Positions 28,009-41,306 of a DNA stretch of 64,000 nucleotides are shown piece after piece; the stretch's first letter is position 1, and the number at the start of each line of letters is the position of its first letter. The stretch comes from Callaeas wilsoni (Eukaryota; Chordata; Aves; Passeriformes; Callaeidae), in the NCBI GenBank assembly GCA_013398955.1, contig VWPU01003220.1, forward strand, positions 434,001 to 498,000, in the 5' to 3' direction. Made by a program: the position numbers and the translations under genes. Below the pieces are notes generated by a model. It saw nothing but the letters and a program-made list of their open reading frames with translations, was not told the origin of the DNA and did not search any database.

Positions 28009-31000
28009 TATTGCTTATTTGCATGACAAAATCTAGTCCTTACTAGTATGTAAACAACATTTAGACTATTAATCTTAGAAAAACTAATTTGTGATAGCAA
28101 TTATAAAAAGCTCAGGAGATACCACAGTTTCTGATCCAGAAGACTGCATGATACTGTAGAACTGTTGACTGTACACAGAAATTATAAGCACAGGGCAAAT
28201 ACAACATAATAAACTTCGTAATTTAACACAGGAGTCCTCAGTTGCCCCATCTCCCTGGGATGTTATAATGACTGGTAGAAGCTTTAAAAAAAATGAGCCA
28301 AAGGTTCAAAAGCTTTCATTAAAGTTGTGCACAGAAACCTCTGGGAAACACTCGCTGAAATTCAGTCTAGGAATATAGGGCCCTAGAGAGCAATAATTAA
28401 GTGCATTCTAAAAGAACAAAGGAGAGAATCAGAACTTTCAGTGTCACGAAAATCTACCATACTTTAGTCTACAACAGTGAAAATACCTAAAGAGGAAGAT
28501 GATGTCAGCTAGGACTTTGCAACCTCTGTGGAGAATACCAGCTTCCCGAAAGAAACACAGCTTAGGCTACTGCTGTAGAAAAAGAGGTGCTGTTCCCTAC
28601 TTTTTCTCAGTGATGGTGTTATGACACTTGATGCTGCATTGTGTTGCGCACAGATGTAGCAGCACTACAATTACTCAGTAAGTCTGCACTATAGTCACGG
28701 TTTTGTGAAGTCTGAGCAGAATCCCTAAATTTAGGAAGCACAGTGCCTAGATGAATAGGTAAAGGAAACATCAGCCTTGATTCTGTGTCTGAAGAAGACA
28801 ACTTTGAAGCCAAGTAACCTTTCCCTTAATAGAGCGCTTAGTTTTTATCTGTGTGTTTTTCCCTTTCATAACTGGAGTCCTTGAGAAAGTCCCACAAAAG
28901 AACTGGATGATCTGAAGAAAAGTTTAAAGGAACATTCCTGAATTCCTGAGCTCCTGAGCTGGGGAGATGGATATGGATGGTGTCACCTCATCAGCATTAG
29001 AAGGTTCCAAGGAAAAAAAAATTAATAATTTTGTTCAGGCTTAAGCTCAAAGACTGCAGAGTATGAGAGGACACAAGCCTTTCTTAAGCAACACAGGAAA
29101 ACATTGTGGAGGTCTCTAAAAGTCGTGTTAATAGTACGGAAGATTTACACATCATTAATAAATCCCAATAATCTCTCTATAGGTAAAAGGAGAGGATATA
29201 TGAAAAGAATAAGGAAATCGCATGCTTATTCTCCTTCTCTGAGAAACAACAGTTCTATGTCTATGTGAGCTAATAAGTACAATCCTAATAACGCATCAAG
29301 ACTGTGAATGTAGGACAGAGTTTCACTGAAGTTGTTACATGAATATTTTTCACTTCTCCACAGAAAAACAAGAAGCCACTGAAGTGGCAGCTGACTACTT
29401 TCTGCCCTTTGCACCTTTGTTCTAGAAGAAATGATTGCCTAAGTTACAAACACCATACATAGTAGTGAATGAATTTCCCTGATATTAATTTCACTTTTCT
29501 GTTAGGATGTGAGTGGGGATAGACACTTGAGGAAGACTTAGAAGCCTGAGTGGCTGAAATCAAAAGAGCAAGGAAAAGAAATGTCAGAGAGAAAATAAAA
29601 CATAAATTCTATCTTCTGCAATTTTTATCTAGATCATAATCAAGATAGGCAAACCAGATTAAGTAATGTTGAACAAGTAAATGACCTGACTACATTAGGT
29701 TGCCAAAACAGTGATCTCCCTCTTGAAGACAAACAGCTGCAGAAAAAAATCGAATAACCACTGCCAAATAGGGAGGGAGAGGTCTATTTGCATGTTATTT
29801 TATTCAGCAACAGTGACAGAATCTCACTGTAAGATAATAGGTATTAAATTTAGAAATTACTTATAATCTAGTCTGACTTTGTAAAGAAGAGTAGATGCTA
29901 ACTTGATTTCTGGGTATCATTTCCCCCTATTTAAAAGCAAATATAATTAACTCCCAAACCTTCTAGCTGAAAACCAGCATATTCACATAGCAACATTAAA
30001 TCTTGATGAAAGGCACCATTAGTTTATATATTTTAATCAAATTTTTTGCAATAAGACCAAAATGAACAAGAATTCGGAGAGAATAAAACAAATATACTCT
30101 GTCTTGCCTCTTCCTTCAAAACAATACCTTAATTTAATGTCTCATAATAATTGAGTGCAGTGACATTTTTCCCTGACATGATTTCACTGCAAATTGTTAA
30201 ATCTGATTAAAATTACTGCTTTTAATTAATTTAACATCATTTATGTGAAGAATAATCAGTAAAAGAAAATTTTTAAAAAATCAGAAAAATGTGCAAGTGT
30301 GTGCAGGAAAGGTTAATAAATATCAAAGGTGTTTGGGTTGGTTGTTTGGGTTTTTTTTTCCTGTAATATGTGGGCTTGTTTCCTTTAGAATGTATTATAC
30401 AATAAGCAAAGTAGCTGTTCTGAGCTTGACTGCACAACCCTGATGTCCTGGCCCAGAATGAACTTGGCTGCACAATTTCTGATGCCTAACTTCAAAACGA
30501 ATTTGACATAATGGAAATAAGAAGAGCCTGCAGCCTATACTGAAGTCTGTCTCTTCTGCATGTTGTGGCAAAAAGCAGTTCAAAAGCTTACAAACAAGGA
30601 GGAGTGCTGCAACAGAAGATGAGAGTTGAAAACTATGGTCAAAACTAAATTGAGATGGAGAAAAAGATGCAACAATAGCTCAGAGTAATTACTGGGCCTT
30701 TGCATTCATTGACTTAAAATAAAGCATGATCTGCTTCATTTAATACTGAATCATAACTGAAATGAAAGATCAGATTTACTTTTTGCATAGATTGAACTCT
30801 TCTAAAATTGAAGACTTATATTCCCTCTAAAATAGTTGAGTAGCCCATATTAGTACAAATTGATTGTGCTCTGAACAGACTTGTTGCAGTCTGGTTGTCT
30901 TCTAGAAAGTGAACATGATTTGTATGTAGGTCATTCAAACAGAAGGTAGCAGAATAATCTGGTTTATTTGGCCACTCCTTTCTTTAGGCCATCTTATTTT

Positions 31001-33489
31001 GTGTTTGTACAGTGGTTAAATGAATACTTGGAACACCTTCTTGGACTGGAAAAGAAAGGAAAAACACATCCCTTCCCTGGGGAAGAAACATAAAGGATTT
31101 ATTTTCATTTCTTCATTAAGTTGTCACTGACATAGTACATACTTTCATACATTAAATTAAAAGGTGAAGAAAAGACATATTTTTACCATGGAACAAACAA
31201 TAGAGAAGAGTTTTCAAGCTCTGTCTAAATTCTTTTATTTCTTGAATTCATAAAATAAGAGCTTTTGGTGCCTGAAAAAGCAAACAGAAGTCTGAATAAT
31301 GACAACTGTTTACAGCCAGAATTCCCATTGTTTGCATTTAGAGAAGATACAAAGAACCCTATTTATCTGCCTTAATTTTGCACATCAACTTAAGTATTCT
31401 CAAGCATATTATTAAGAGATGAGACGAAAGCTGGGCCATGTTCTCCAGCAGTCCTGTTTAGTCACTGGGACTATAAAACGAGGAACACTGGGAAAAAACC
31501 CATTAAGGATGATCTGCCATGAACATGTCTGAGGGAAACCTTCCTCGCAAGCAGGTGGAATAACCATTCTACACAACGGCCCCCACACCCCTTGACAACT
31601 GATACAGTTCACCAAAAAGCACAGCAATTCTAAGAAGCCAGGGCATGCCGCCAAAGTCCAGCCTTTGAGCAGCTTTTTGCAAGGCGAAGGCGACACATCC
31701 AGCCTGAGGCCAAGGCTCTGCTGCTGGAAGAGCTGTGGAAGTAAAGCAGGCTCAGCACCGTGGACACTCTGGGACACGGCTGGGGGGTGGCAGCCAGCAG
31801 GGGAAATGATGGTATGGGACAGTCTTTGCCTTGCTACTGAAGAAAAGGTTTACAAATAGAAAGAAGGAAGAAATGCATGGGAGAGTCTTCACTCTCCAGC
31901 CTAGCTTCTGCTGTATTTTCAGGCTTGCTTTATTGCTTTTCTCTCACTTTTCTCAATTATGATCTGTTCTGAGCCTACACTTTCTACTGTTTAGTTAGAG
32001 CTGCACAGAGAAGCACAGTGGTTTTCTCATCCTGAACTCCACTGAAAACATAGTTGTATCTGCTGTCCTCCATGCCCAGCACCCTCCTTCTCTCTTTTTA
32101 TGGGCCAGCAATTTCAGTGACCTTTTCAATTTTCCTTGTCTGGCTACCTTAGAGTTACAATTTTTGCCTCTAGTAAGTTGGTCTTTATGCTCTGATGAGC
32201 TGGACATTCTGGAGGCAAACTCTTCTCTCTCTGGAAAACAAGAACCACTGTGGGGGTATGAGCTGTATCATGCCTTTTTCTGCCAGGAACTTTAAGGAGG
32301 CAGCTAAGCCAAAAGAAAGAGATATCAAAGCATATTTGGAGCAGAAAAAAAATATTATGTTCTTGAAGAGGTGTCTTGCACACACTGCCTTTTACAGTAG
32401 GAACCAACAAGCTTTATGACTCACCAGACCACATGAATCATTCCAAATGGCACCTGTTAAGCTTAGAACCATAGGCAAAGACTTTTTTTAATCCAAACCG
32501 TACAGAAATTCTGATACAAGATCTGCTTCCCATGTGATTGTAGCTTTTATGAATGACGCCAGATTTATAAACTTTGAGACTGAAATAATTTCACTGAACT
32601 GACATCTTAAGAGCCATTTCCCCTCAACTCCATCAGTATTCCTCAAAACTAGTTTAGTAAATAAAACTAGTTTAAGAAGTAAATGACAGCTTATGAAAAG
32701 GACACATGGACTTACTGGAGTCTTAATGGACATGAAACTTACTTTATTCAGATCACTAAATAGCTACCAGCTTGTTCAAGTTCCAACTTGAACTGCAAGG
32801 GATTCAGCAACTATAAGGTGATCAATGGCATTTTGTCATATTACTAAGTGGAGAAATCGAGACAAGGAACACGTACTTTTTGCATATTAAGCCAACTGGT
32901 ATTACCTGTGAAAAATACCTATAGCAGTACTATACTAACTAATAACACAGGGCAGTGTCTATCAGTTGATTTAAAAATGAATATAAATAGTATTTTTCAT
33001 CCATTTTATACGTGAAACGTCCATCAAACACAATTCTTAGTACGTATATTTGTTAAAATGGAGAGCTCATAATTAGCTCTTAAATTCAAAACTAGTTGCA
33101 ACTTTTTAATTTTTTTCTCCTTCTGTGTGGTCTCTCAAAACCCCTTATATTCCGGCCACCACCTAATTTCATGGATCTCACTAGTGTGTCATCTTTTCAA
33201 GCATTCACACATTCCCTCTCTTTTGCAGTTCCTGCTCTCTTTCTACTCTGAATTGGTAAAATATCAATCTGTCCCTCCTCCCTCCTACAGCTTTTACTTT
33301 ACACATGACTGTTACTTCCATTCACTTTCCTGCCTTTCTGAAATATTCTTCTTTCTCTCTAATTCTATTTTCAGGATTTGTATTTCCTTGTCTCCTGCTC
33401 TCATCCTGGGTCATTCAGACATGCCGCTTTTAGTAGCAATTATTCCATATACCTTGGTGTCCATACACTTCTAAAAGGTATTTTTCCTT

Positions 33490-33531
33490 ATGCAGTAACT
33501 GTTTCCTAAATTAACTCTCACATTTGCAAGC
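33490..33531 (-). repeat. Inverted repeat arm 1 (42 bp, unassigned)
   Basis: The minus-strand reading GCTTGCAAATGTGAGAGTTA (first 20 of 42 nt) matches the plus strand at 34974-35015 with two mismatches over 42 positions. I do not recognise the family. It lies inside the intron that splits PDZ3. Confidence 0.8.
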
Positions 33532-34973
33532 ATAAGTGAATGGATATAACTAAACCAGCATTGTTCAGTTTCACTCATAAGGCTGCAGGGTTTTGCTTCA
33601 CATTTGAATTTCAAAGGATAGTATAAGCAGAAATAATGATTGAAATTTTCTTGCTTCTGAAGCGAGGTAAAGGTTTCCATTTTAACAAGTTCCTTAATAC
33701 CTTAAACATGATAAGAACTTAACTTCAGCTGAAGCCAACAAGAAATAGTACTTGGGAACTGAAATATAAAGGCAAAACAATATCAGAGGCTGCTTAAAGA
33801 CAGAAGTGACCCTGAGCACTGAGTTAGTGATGAATTCAAAAACTGAAATCCTCGCCTTGAGCTCTGCTTGACAGGTGTTTCCATATTTCCACAGCCACAG
33901 AGTATGGCACTGTGGCCTGTGAGAGGTGAGATGGCCACTGGCTTGTGCCATGGCAAATCCATATGGAACTCAACCCAGTGACCATGAGCCAATGTGTCAA
34001 TTGCTAAATGGTAGATTGTCTTATTGGAATGATGTTAATGAATGTTTAGTGCTCACATTTCATATTAAAACTCCCTGAAGCACAACGTTCATAGTTTGTG
34101 GCTCTACAGATGAAGATTATGGCTCAGACACTTTGAAAAGACAAAGCTCCACACTCTCAAATAAACCATGTTTTTTATAACCAGTGGAAAAGAAATAGCT
34201 CTTGTATTCTCTAAGTAATTTTCCTTTTGTTACTGTTCTGCTGGCTTGCTTGTTCAGATTCAGGGCATATCTATCTTGTTTTTTCAAAAACATGTCGGAA
34301 AACTCCTCCAACAAACTATTGCAGATATCCCTCCAATACCCTATTTAATGGATGGCCAATTTCTATTACTTTGCAGCTTGTGTCACATGATAATTTTTTT
34401 AATCGCTCAGAAACCCAAAACTGACTGGGCAGTAGAGCAGAATGATTCCTGGAGACTAGTTAGTTTGAGCACAAGGCAAAAGTCCAGCCTGGGGCAAAGC
34501 TCTGTATGAATAAAGCTCAGGGATTTTAGCCATTTTGTCCAGCAGTAGTGGCTTGGCTTTCACTTTTTCACTGTGAGCCTGGCAGTGCGGCAACACTGAG
34601 GGGTGCAAACCTCATTACAAATCTTCAGTGTATCAGATGTGACATAATTCTGCTTGACAGTGTTACACCAAAATTTGCCAAGTCAGAACGTTCGAACTGA
34701 ATGGGCACTCCTCCTTAAACTGTAAGGAGCTGAAGAGCAAGCAGTCTGGCATGAGACCATTTCTACTCATTGAGGCAATAGTACAATGAATATTTTAGAG
34801 GCAACTGATGATTTCATCACAACAGAAATATACAACCTCTAGTCTAGGCCAATTTGCTAGCTGTGTATGACACAGGTCATACTAATAGGTCTGACGGGTA
34901 ACACTCTTGTGGAAAAAAAGACATACCTTATTCAAGAGAACTGGTGGTATAATTTATTAGCTTCTGATCATGT

Positions 34974-35015
34974 GCTTGGAAATGTGAGAGTTAAGTTAGG
35001 AAACAGTTACTGCAT
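34974..35015 (+). repeat. Inverted repeat arm 2 (42 bp, unassigned)
   Basis: This is the partner of the arm at 33490-33531, in opposite orientation, reading GCTTGGAAATGTGAGAGTTA over its first 20 positions and ending AACAGTTACTGCAT. The interval between the arms is 1,442 nt. Weak similarity may extend into the 5' flank (CTGGT followed by AT-rich text) but not clearly on the 3' side. Confidence 0.8.
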
Positions 35016-38000
35016 CAACACAATTCCAATGTATGTTATAGATTGCAGAAAGATGTGGGTGAGGAGTTGTGGGGGGGAGAGAGAAATCCAGCTGGAAGAC
35101 AAATTTCTAGATTAATGAGATGAAATTATGCACCACTATATGCAGCATTCCAGAATATACTGGTGGTAATTTTTTTCCCCTAGAATCTCCATTAAGCTTG
35201 TATTTTTGAAAGTAATCTATTTTATGTTGAAGTTCCAAAGTGGCAAGTCAATGAGCTTCTCTGGCAATACAACCCAGTTGCCCTGATTACAAAACAAATG
35301 CCTCATATTTTGAGGCTGAATATGTCTAAGCTCAACTTCCAGCCATCAGGTTAGATATATTTACCAATAACACTGAAAAACAGTTTGCTACCAGCTCTCT
35401 TCTCAAAGATTGACTATTTCCAGATGGAAGTGTTAACATGGACACAGTTCAGACTATATTAAAATGAATTTTTACTCTCAAGAGGGATACTAGGGTTTTC
35501 CTGACATGAGTTCTAAACTCCACAGCCTCATCGGAAAAAAGTCTTTGTTCTTTTCAAAGAGCCATTTCTTTAAATACATAAAAGAGAGGCTTTTCAAGAG
35601 TATAAATCTATGTTTGCACCCAGCTTCTCTTCACTGGGTTCCCAGTTGCCTTCTGTACCTTTAAATCTGTCTTCTTGTACAGGGAAGTTGCAGGGTGTCT
35701 CAGTTTTGTGAAATGTTTTTGGCTCATCATGGTGACAGTGAGTACTGAACATATGTCTGCACGCATTGCAAGGGGTGAAACTGAGTTTATCTGGAAAAGG
35801 CAGAGCGCTGTGCACCCAGATGATCCCATACAGACATAAAGACGTTGAGGAGTCCTGGAGACCTATTGCATTTTGAACTCACCCTCAAACCTCAGAAGTC
35901 CCAGCACTGTCAGCAAGATCTGGACTTGTATTAAACAGCTGTTTTGCCCCGGATCTTTCCATTAGATCTTGCCGTAACAACATTTTTGCTTTTCTCTGCT
36001 TTTCTCTAGTTTTTGGGAGGCTTAAGACCTGATACTCTATGAAGACGTTGATAGGTAGATTACAGGGGCTGCAAGTTTGCAGTAAAATGACATTTATGGC
36101 TTCTTCTCCAGAACTGTGACTAATGTTCTTTCAGGGAGAAAATTACATTTCACAATTTATTCTTGAAAAATGCATCAGGATTATTACTCCTTCTCCTGTT
36201 GTTTGCTAAGTATCTGCAAATAGATTGATTATTTCTCCCAGAAGTTTTCCCTTAAAATTAGGCAACCTTTTCTATACTCTCAAATATTCCTTCAGTTCTT
36301 GCATAAAATTATGAATGGTCTGCATTGAATAGTTCCTTAAGTATACGAGAATTAACTTTATCTGTGTACAACATCTAACTTGTCTAAGTTCTAATTTGAT
36401 TTCTCCTAAGTCCACTTTAAAGACTTTTCTGTTTCTTCGTAACTGCCCTAATTGAATAATTGTGGATCCATCTTTTTTCTTAAAGACAAAACGACAAAAA
36501 AATGCACTGAAGGTTTGAACTCTCATGGTCTCACTTTCAAACAATCTTTTTACCAACTCTTTGGGAAATTAATTTATTGCTTGGTTTTCTATTTTCATCA
36601 AACATTTTCTTGATGCCTTTTCTAATTCTTGGAAGTACAGCCCATTTTACATCTTGCCCTTCTGAATTTCACCCCAGATTTTACCTAACATTTATAGATT
36701 TTTAAGACTTGGGCTGTTATTACCACAGTGACTAACTCAGCTTTCACTTTTTCAATTTTGATTACTTGAGTTTCATGGCTGTGATTGCACGGCAAACTGG
36801 TTTTGAAGTTCATGTTACTTCCTCATTCCCTTTCAGCACAAAATCATAGTGCCACTACACTATATGGTTACTCAAGGGCAAGTTGTGTTTCACTGTTTCA
36901 TTCTCCAATTTTTTGGATATTCTTCCTTACTGGTGAGAGTAAAATCTGGAATTACCTGACTCACACTTGTTTTTCCATATTCTCCACCAAAAACATTCAT
37001 GAATGTTTGGTCAGTTTGGGATTTACTTCAATAAAGGGAAGTTATGCCAAATTCTCTATAATCTGTGAAAAGAAATATAAATTTTTACAGCAAAATGGTC
37101 ACCTGACCCATGTAAAATGTCTGCTTAGGGTAAGGCAAGTTGTACTCAGAAGTGGCTACACCTTTCTGGTAGCTACAAAGAAGGCCTAAAGAGTTATATA
37201 CTCTGAGCTTCCTAACATGAGCAAAGCCTGAATTGAGATTAACCCACTACATACTTCTAAGGAGCCTAATCTACCTGTCCTTCTACTTGGTGTCATCCCA
37301 TTAACAAATGGGAGGAGAGCCTGTGCTCTCAGCTCCTTTCCCCTCCAGTGGTTTTATTTTTACGGATCTGTCACACATATCACCTACAATTCAGTATTGA
37401 TCCTTTGGATATGTTTAGAAACACTTTCTTGCTTGATTTTCAAACAAATTCTACTTTAAAAAAGTCCAGTCAGGTGCACTGATCTACCAATTTAAATCAC
37501 TGCTCTGATTATATATTAAAATTTTCAGTATACATCATACATTACTACAAAGTAAGTTTACATAGTTAACATACTGACTAAGTAGGATTAATGTTAAAAA
37601 CATTACAGAAGTCTATAGGCAATCACAGCTAAAGGCCACAGAATTTGGTAGACTGTCCCATGCCTGAGGACAGTCATACACCACTCACACCACCATGGGG
37701 AAGAAAGCATCCTAAGGACATGGTCAGTGCCTCTGCAAACAATTCCTGTAGGGCAAAGGGAATATCTGTTACTATCCTGACACTATTACACAAGAGGGAC
37801 AAACTGATGATCCAAGGATAAAAGATACCAGGCCCTATAGAGATGTTTCAAACATTTACCAAGACAGCTGCATTTTGGAAAAAAGAAAATCTGAGAAGGA
37901 AAACCAAATGGTATTTGCCATTTATCTTAGTTTTGTAACTAGGTAACAAAATGCACTATTTGCCCTGAGTAGTTTTACTGCTTTTACCATGAGCAAAATA

Positions 38001-40007
38001 ACCATCTTAAATTAGAAAGCTGAAAGCTTCTCTGTACAAAGTAAGGGAAGTCAGTCTGAAGGTCAAATATTACTGTAGCAAATATAAAGCATCAATATTT
38101 GCTATAAGTAAGCACAGAGCCCTTACATTCTATCCTGCTCTGTACAGACATTTTTGGAGTAGAAATTGAAGAAAAGTCTGTTTTCTCAAATGCATATTGT
38201 ATTTTTGGCTACAGGTGTGAGTGAGAAGGTGAGTAGGAGTTGTGTGGGAGGAACCAAGTACAAAGAAAGGTTTAAACTGTTCGTAAGGGATAGCAAACAT
38301 GTCACAAAAAAAACAACAGCAGAACGATGCATAGACACAAGACAAAATCTGATTAATGTAAGATCCCTCTGCAAGGGAGAACCTTGTATAAAACACCAGA
38401 GACAATACCTAAGTGAGATGCTCAAATACTGGTATTGCAAACTAGGTTTATATAGTGCCGTGTACTAGTGACAGAAAACCCCTCAGAGTATCTCCACCAG
38501 CCCCTTCCCAACCCATAGTTATTTAATTCTCAGAAAGCAGCAAGGGAAAAAAGATAGTGTCTTTCCACATATATGAGTACATCCTGATACTACACCAGAT
38601 CAACAGGAAAATCACATGGAATGCTTTGGTTAACTTCATTCACCTGCTTCAGGTTAGATGAGAGGGGCAATGGAAGTATTATGAGAGTACTGTGTGTCTC
38701 TTTGCAGTGCAGCCTGTTCTTTTTCTACGCTCTCCTACTGCTGTTGAGCAATCACCCTTCAGAAAAGCTGCTTTATTGCCTTAAGGTAACCTGTGGATAC
38801 CTTGCCTGGGAGCAGTCATCTCTCTCCAGAGCAAGCAGTCTACTTCTTCTCCTGATTCTACTTTTAGGCTCCAAGTCACGCTGCATCCAGCCATTGTGAA
38901 CATAAAGCATTTCTACAGGAGAATGAAGTAAAACCGATACTGCTTTTACGGTTCATGATTTTACGTTACTTTTATTTGAGATTAAGGAAGCATGATGTTA
39001 GCTGAAAAAGCAAATGTATATTAAAAGGGCAAACCAACATGAAATGTGAGATGCAGTTTAAGACACCCAAATATAGATATGAATGCATGTGGTGTTTAAG
39101 CTTTAAAGCCAATACAGATAATAAAGCTTACAGAGAAATTCAGCCTGCTCTATACAGCTCACAGTTGGCCAGATGAACTGGTCTTGCCTCCCTTGACATT
39201 AATGGCAACCAGACACCCAGCAAACATGTAGGTGTCTACATATAAGTATTTTAATCTGAGGTTTAATCTTGCACAAAGACATAAACCCCAGTAACTTCAA
39301 AAGTTAAGATTCAAATGCAAATACTTGCTGTTAACTCCTCATGCCTCTTAATTCACCGTAATTCTCTCAATTGTATACAACTTGATGCAGCCTTACAGCA
39401 AATTATAAAACTGTTTGAAAAGAAATGTCAGCATAGGAATTCAAGGAGCAATATGCACTATTTCCGTGAAATTGTATATCTGAATTTTGCTGCTGAACTT
39501 GCATGTGTAAACTAATTCTCTGTTTTAGGTCCTGTACCTATTGAAAAAGTTGGCTACTTGGCACAGAAAATGCTTTGAAGCACTCAGGCTAGGACACCTA
39601 AAAGAAAGACATATGTTTTATCAAGATTTTGATTTGAAATTGTAATGCAAAAAACAATGTGGCAATTTTTCTTTGAAAAGGACTGTATTGCTTCTCCTGC
39701 CTCCCCAGGAATTTCCCCTAAAACTTGAAATGTATTCACTACGTACATCTCTCCTAGAATTATAAGACTTGTACTGCTTTCTGTCAGGGTGTATGCACAA
39801 TGGGTGGCCATTTTATGCATATGGCTCATGGAAAGAATTTGTTCTAATGCAGGTGGTTTTGACTAACCAACACTGGGTTCCCATTGCTGTTTCAATAGGA
39901 AAAATATCCCTTAGCATTGGAAGGGGAACTTTGAACTGCAAGAATGACATCAAGGAACAATACATCTTATTTTTATTGAATACTGCATTTCCCTAACAGA
40001 TGGAGAA

Positions 40008-40140
40008 CTTTGGGTTAGATCTGAGTTCAAACAGCCTCTAAACTTGCCCCAGACTTCTAAAATGATTTTAAACAAATCCTTTAACACACTAGCACCTCAT
40101 TTCTGCTGCTCTAAAATGGAAATGATTATTCCATGGATAT
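40008..40140 (+). repeat. MIR-like SINE remnant
   Basis: The run GAGTTCAAACAGCCTC, then AACAAATCCTTTAACACAC, CACCTCATTTCTGC and CTAAAATGGAAATGATTATT follows the order of the MIR core and 3' region (the part reading tttcctcatctgtaaaatgg in the consensus). Divergence is high, as expected for a repeat older than birds. Confidence 0.5.
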
Positions 40141-40744
40141 TCTGAACCGTTTCCTTTGGCCTTTCATCTGAGATGAAAATTAATCAGAGTGTGCGCATGT
40201 AGCAAATCAAGCATTAACGTCAATTAGAATTCAAAATGCTACTTGATAATAGTTATGATATCCTTAGTAAGAGGAAAATACTACAGGGAGCAATATATTC
40301 TAGTACAGCAATGAACTTACGTTGGTGACGTGTGTGTTACTTCAATTTAAAGGCATTCAGAAATGAGAAAGAAAATATTTAGTTGAGTGGTGATTCAAAA
40401 TAGTACAAGGAATTATAGCCAGAAGAAACCAGCATTTTAGGAAAACACTTTCTGGGAGGAACCCTGGTCTTCTCATGCATGTAACACAAAAGTTCACTTT
40501 TGGGCTATTTGAAATGTTTTACTGTCTCACATAGATTTTCCATGATTCTTCAATTGACCTTCAAGGTTGGGATAGGATTCATTTATTCTCTCTGCACAGA
40601 AGAATTGGGAAGATCAGCCTCCTTTCTGAGATCATTTTCAAACATTTCCAGTTAACTGAAAACAGAAAAAAACCCTGTTATCCCTGCTTTTTCCAGAGTT
40701 TCCGCCAGTTTCCACAGGCAGACCGCAGTCACTACTGATTCTGG

Positions 40745-40759
40745 GCCGCCACCTCGTGG
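40745..40759 (-). promoter_or_regulatory. Candidate CTCF-binding motif
   Basis: The minus strand reads CCACGAGGTGGCGGC. Against the CTCF core CCASYAGRKGGCRSY it has one mismatch, at the low-information Y position. It sits in a CpG-richer patch (about 40690-40900) that stands out in an AT-rich intron. Occupancy cannot be judged from sequence. Confidence 0.5.
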
Positions 40760-41137
40760 CATCTGGAAAAATAAATTCAAATTTCACTCGTCCATGGCGC
40801 CAAGGCTGCGGCACCATCCTTCCCAGCGCTCCCGGAGGGAAGTAGGGCTGGACCCCTGCCTCACATCCTGACAGTCCGGCACAAGGAGAGGCAGAGATTA
40901 TGGAATTTGTCCAAGCCTCGTGGGCTTGCCCTGGGACTATGTATACACCCAGTGCGTCTCTCCAGGGCAATGCAGGTAAAGGCAAAGCTTTGCTGGGTCT
41001 CACTGGTGGATTTGCAGTCTATTTTAGCTATTTTTATAGGTACGTTCCCAAAGGTGAGAATACACAGCTCTCAACCAGTCTACATGGCCATATTCACAGC
41101 ACAGGCATGAATTAGGAGAGTGCCTGTGATCCTCTTT

Positions 41138-41212
41138 GTCCACCTGGGAGACTGAGGCTGAGGAAAATGAAGCACCCTGCCTATGGTCACACAGAAGGAC
41201 ACCAGCTGGATT
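41138..41212 (-). repeat. MIR/L2-like remnant
   Basis: The plus strand reads GGGAGACTGAGGCTGAGG and later CCTGCCTATGGTCACACAG, the reverse of the MIR core (gaaactgaggcacagag ... ccaaggtcacacag). It is followed within about 20 bp by a short CR1 end. Confidence 0.55.
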
Positions 41213-41232
41213 GATTAAATTTATTAAATTGA

Positions 41233-41306
41233 ATCATAGAACCGTTTGGGTTGGAAGAGACCTTTAAAGGTCATCTAGTCCAACTCCCTCGCAATGGGCA
41301 GGGACA
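41233..41306 (-). repeat. CR1 LINE 3' fragment, very short
   Basis: Only about 75 bp of the CR1 terminus is present: GAATCATAGAACCGTTTGGG, TTGGAAGAGACCTTTAAAGG and TCCAACTCCCTCGCAATGGG. The similarity stops abruptly after GCAGGGACA. It abuts a MIR-like fragment on its left. Confidence 0.88.

Noticed and set aside
31412..31777. 121-codon minus-strand open frame
   Set aside because: No family resemblance and no exon-like flanks that continue a DLG2 reading frame.
36272..37189. Open frames of 94 (minus) and 134 (plus) codons, considered as a decayed retroviral or retroposed gene
   Set aside because: The minus frame is lysine-rich and briefly looked gag-like, but the upstream frames are broken by stops and no motif such as a zinc knuckle, protease triad or YxDD was found. 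Unsupported.
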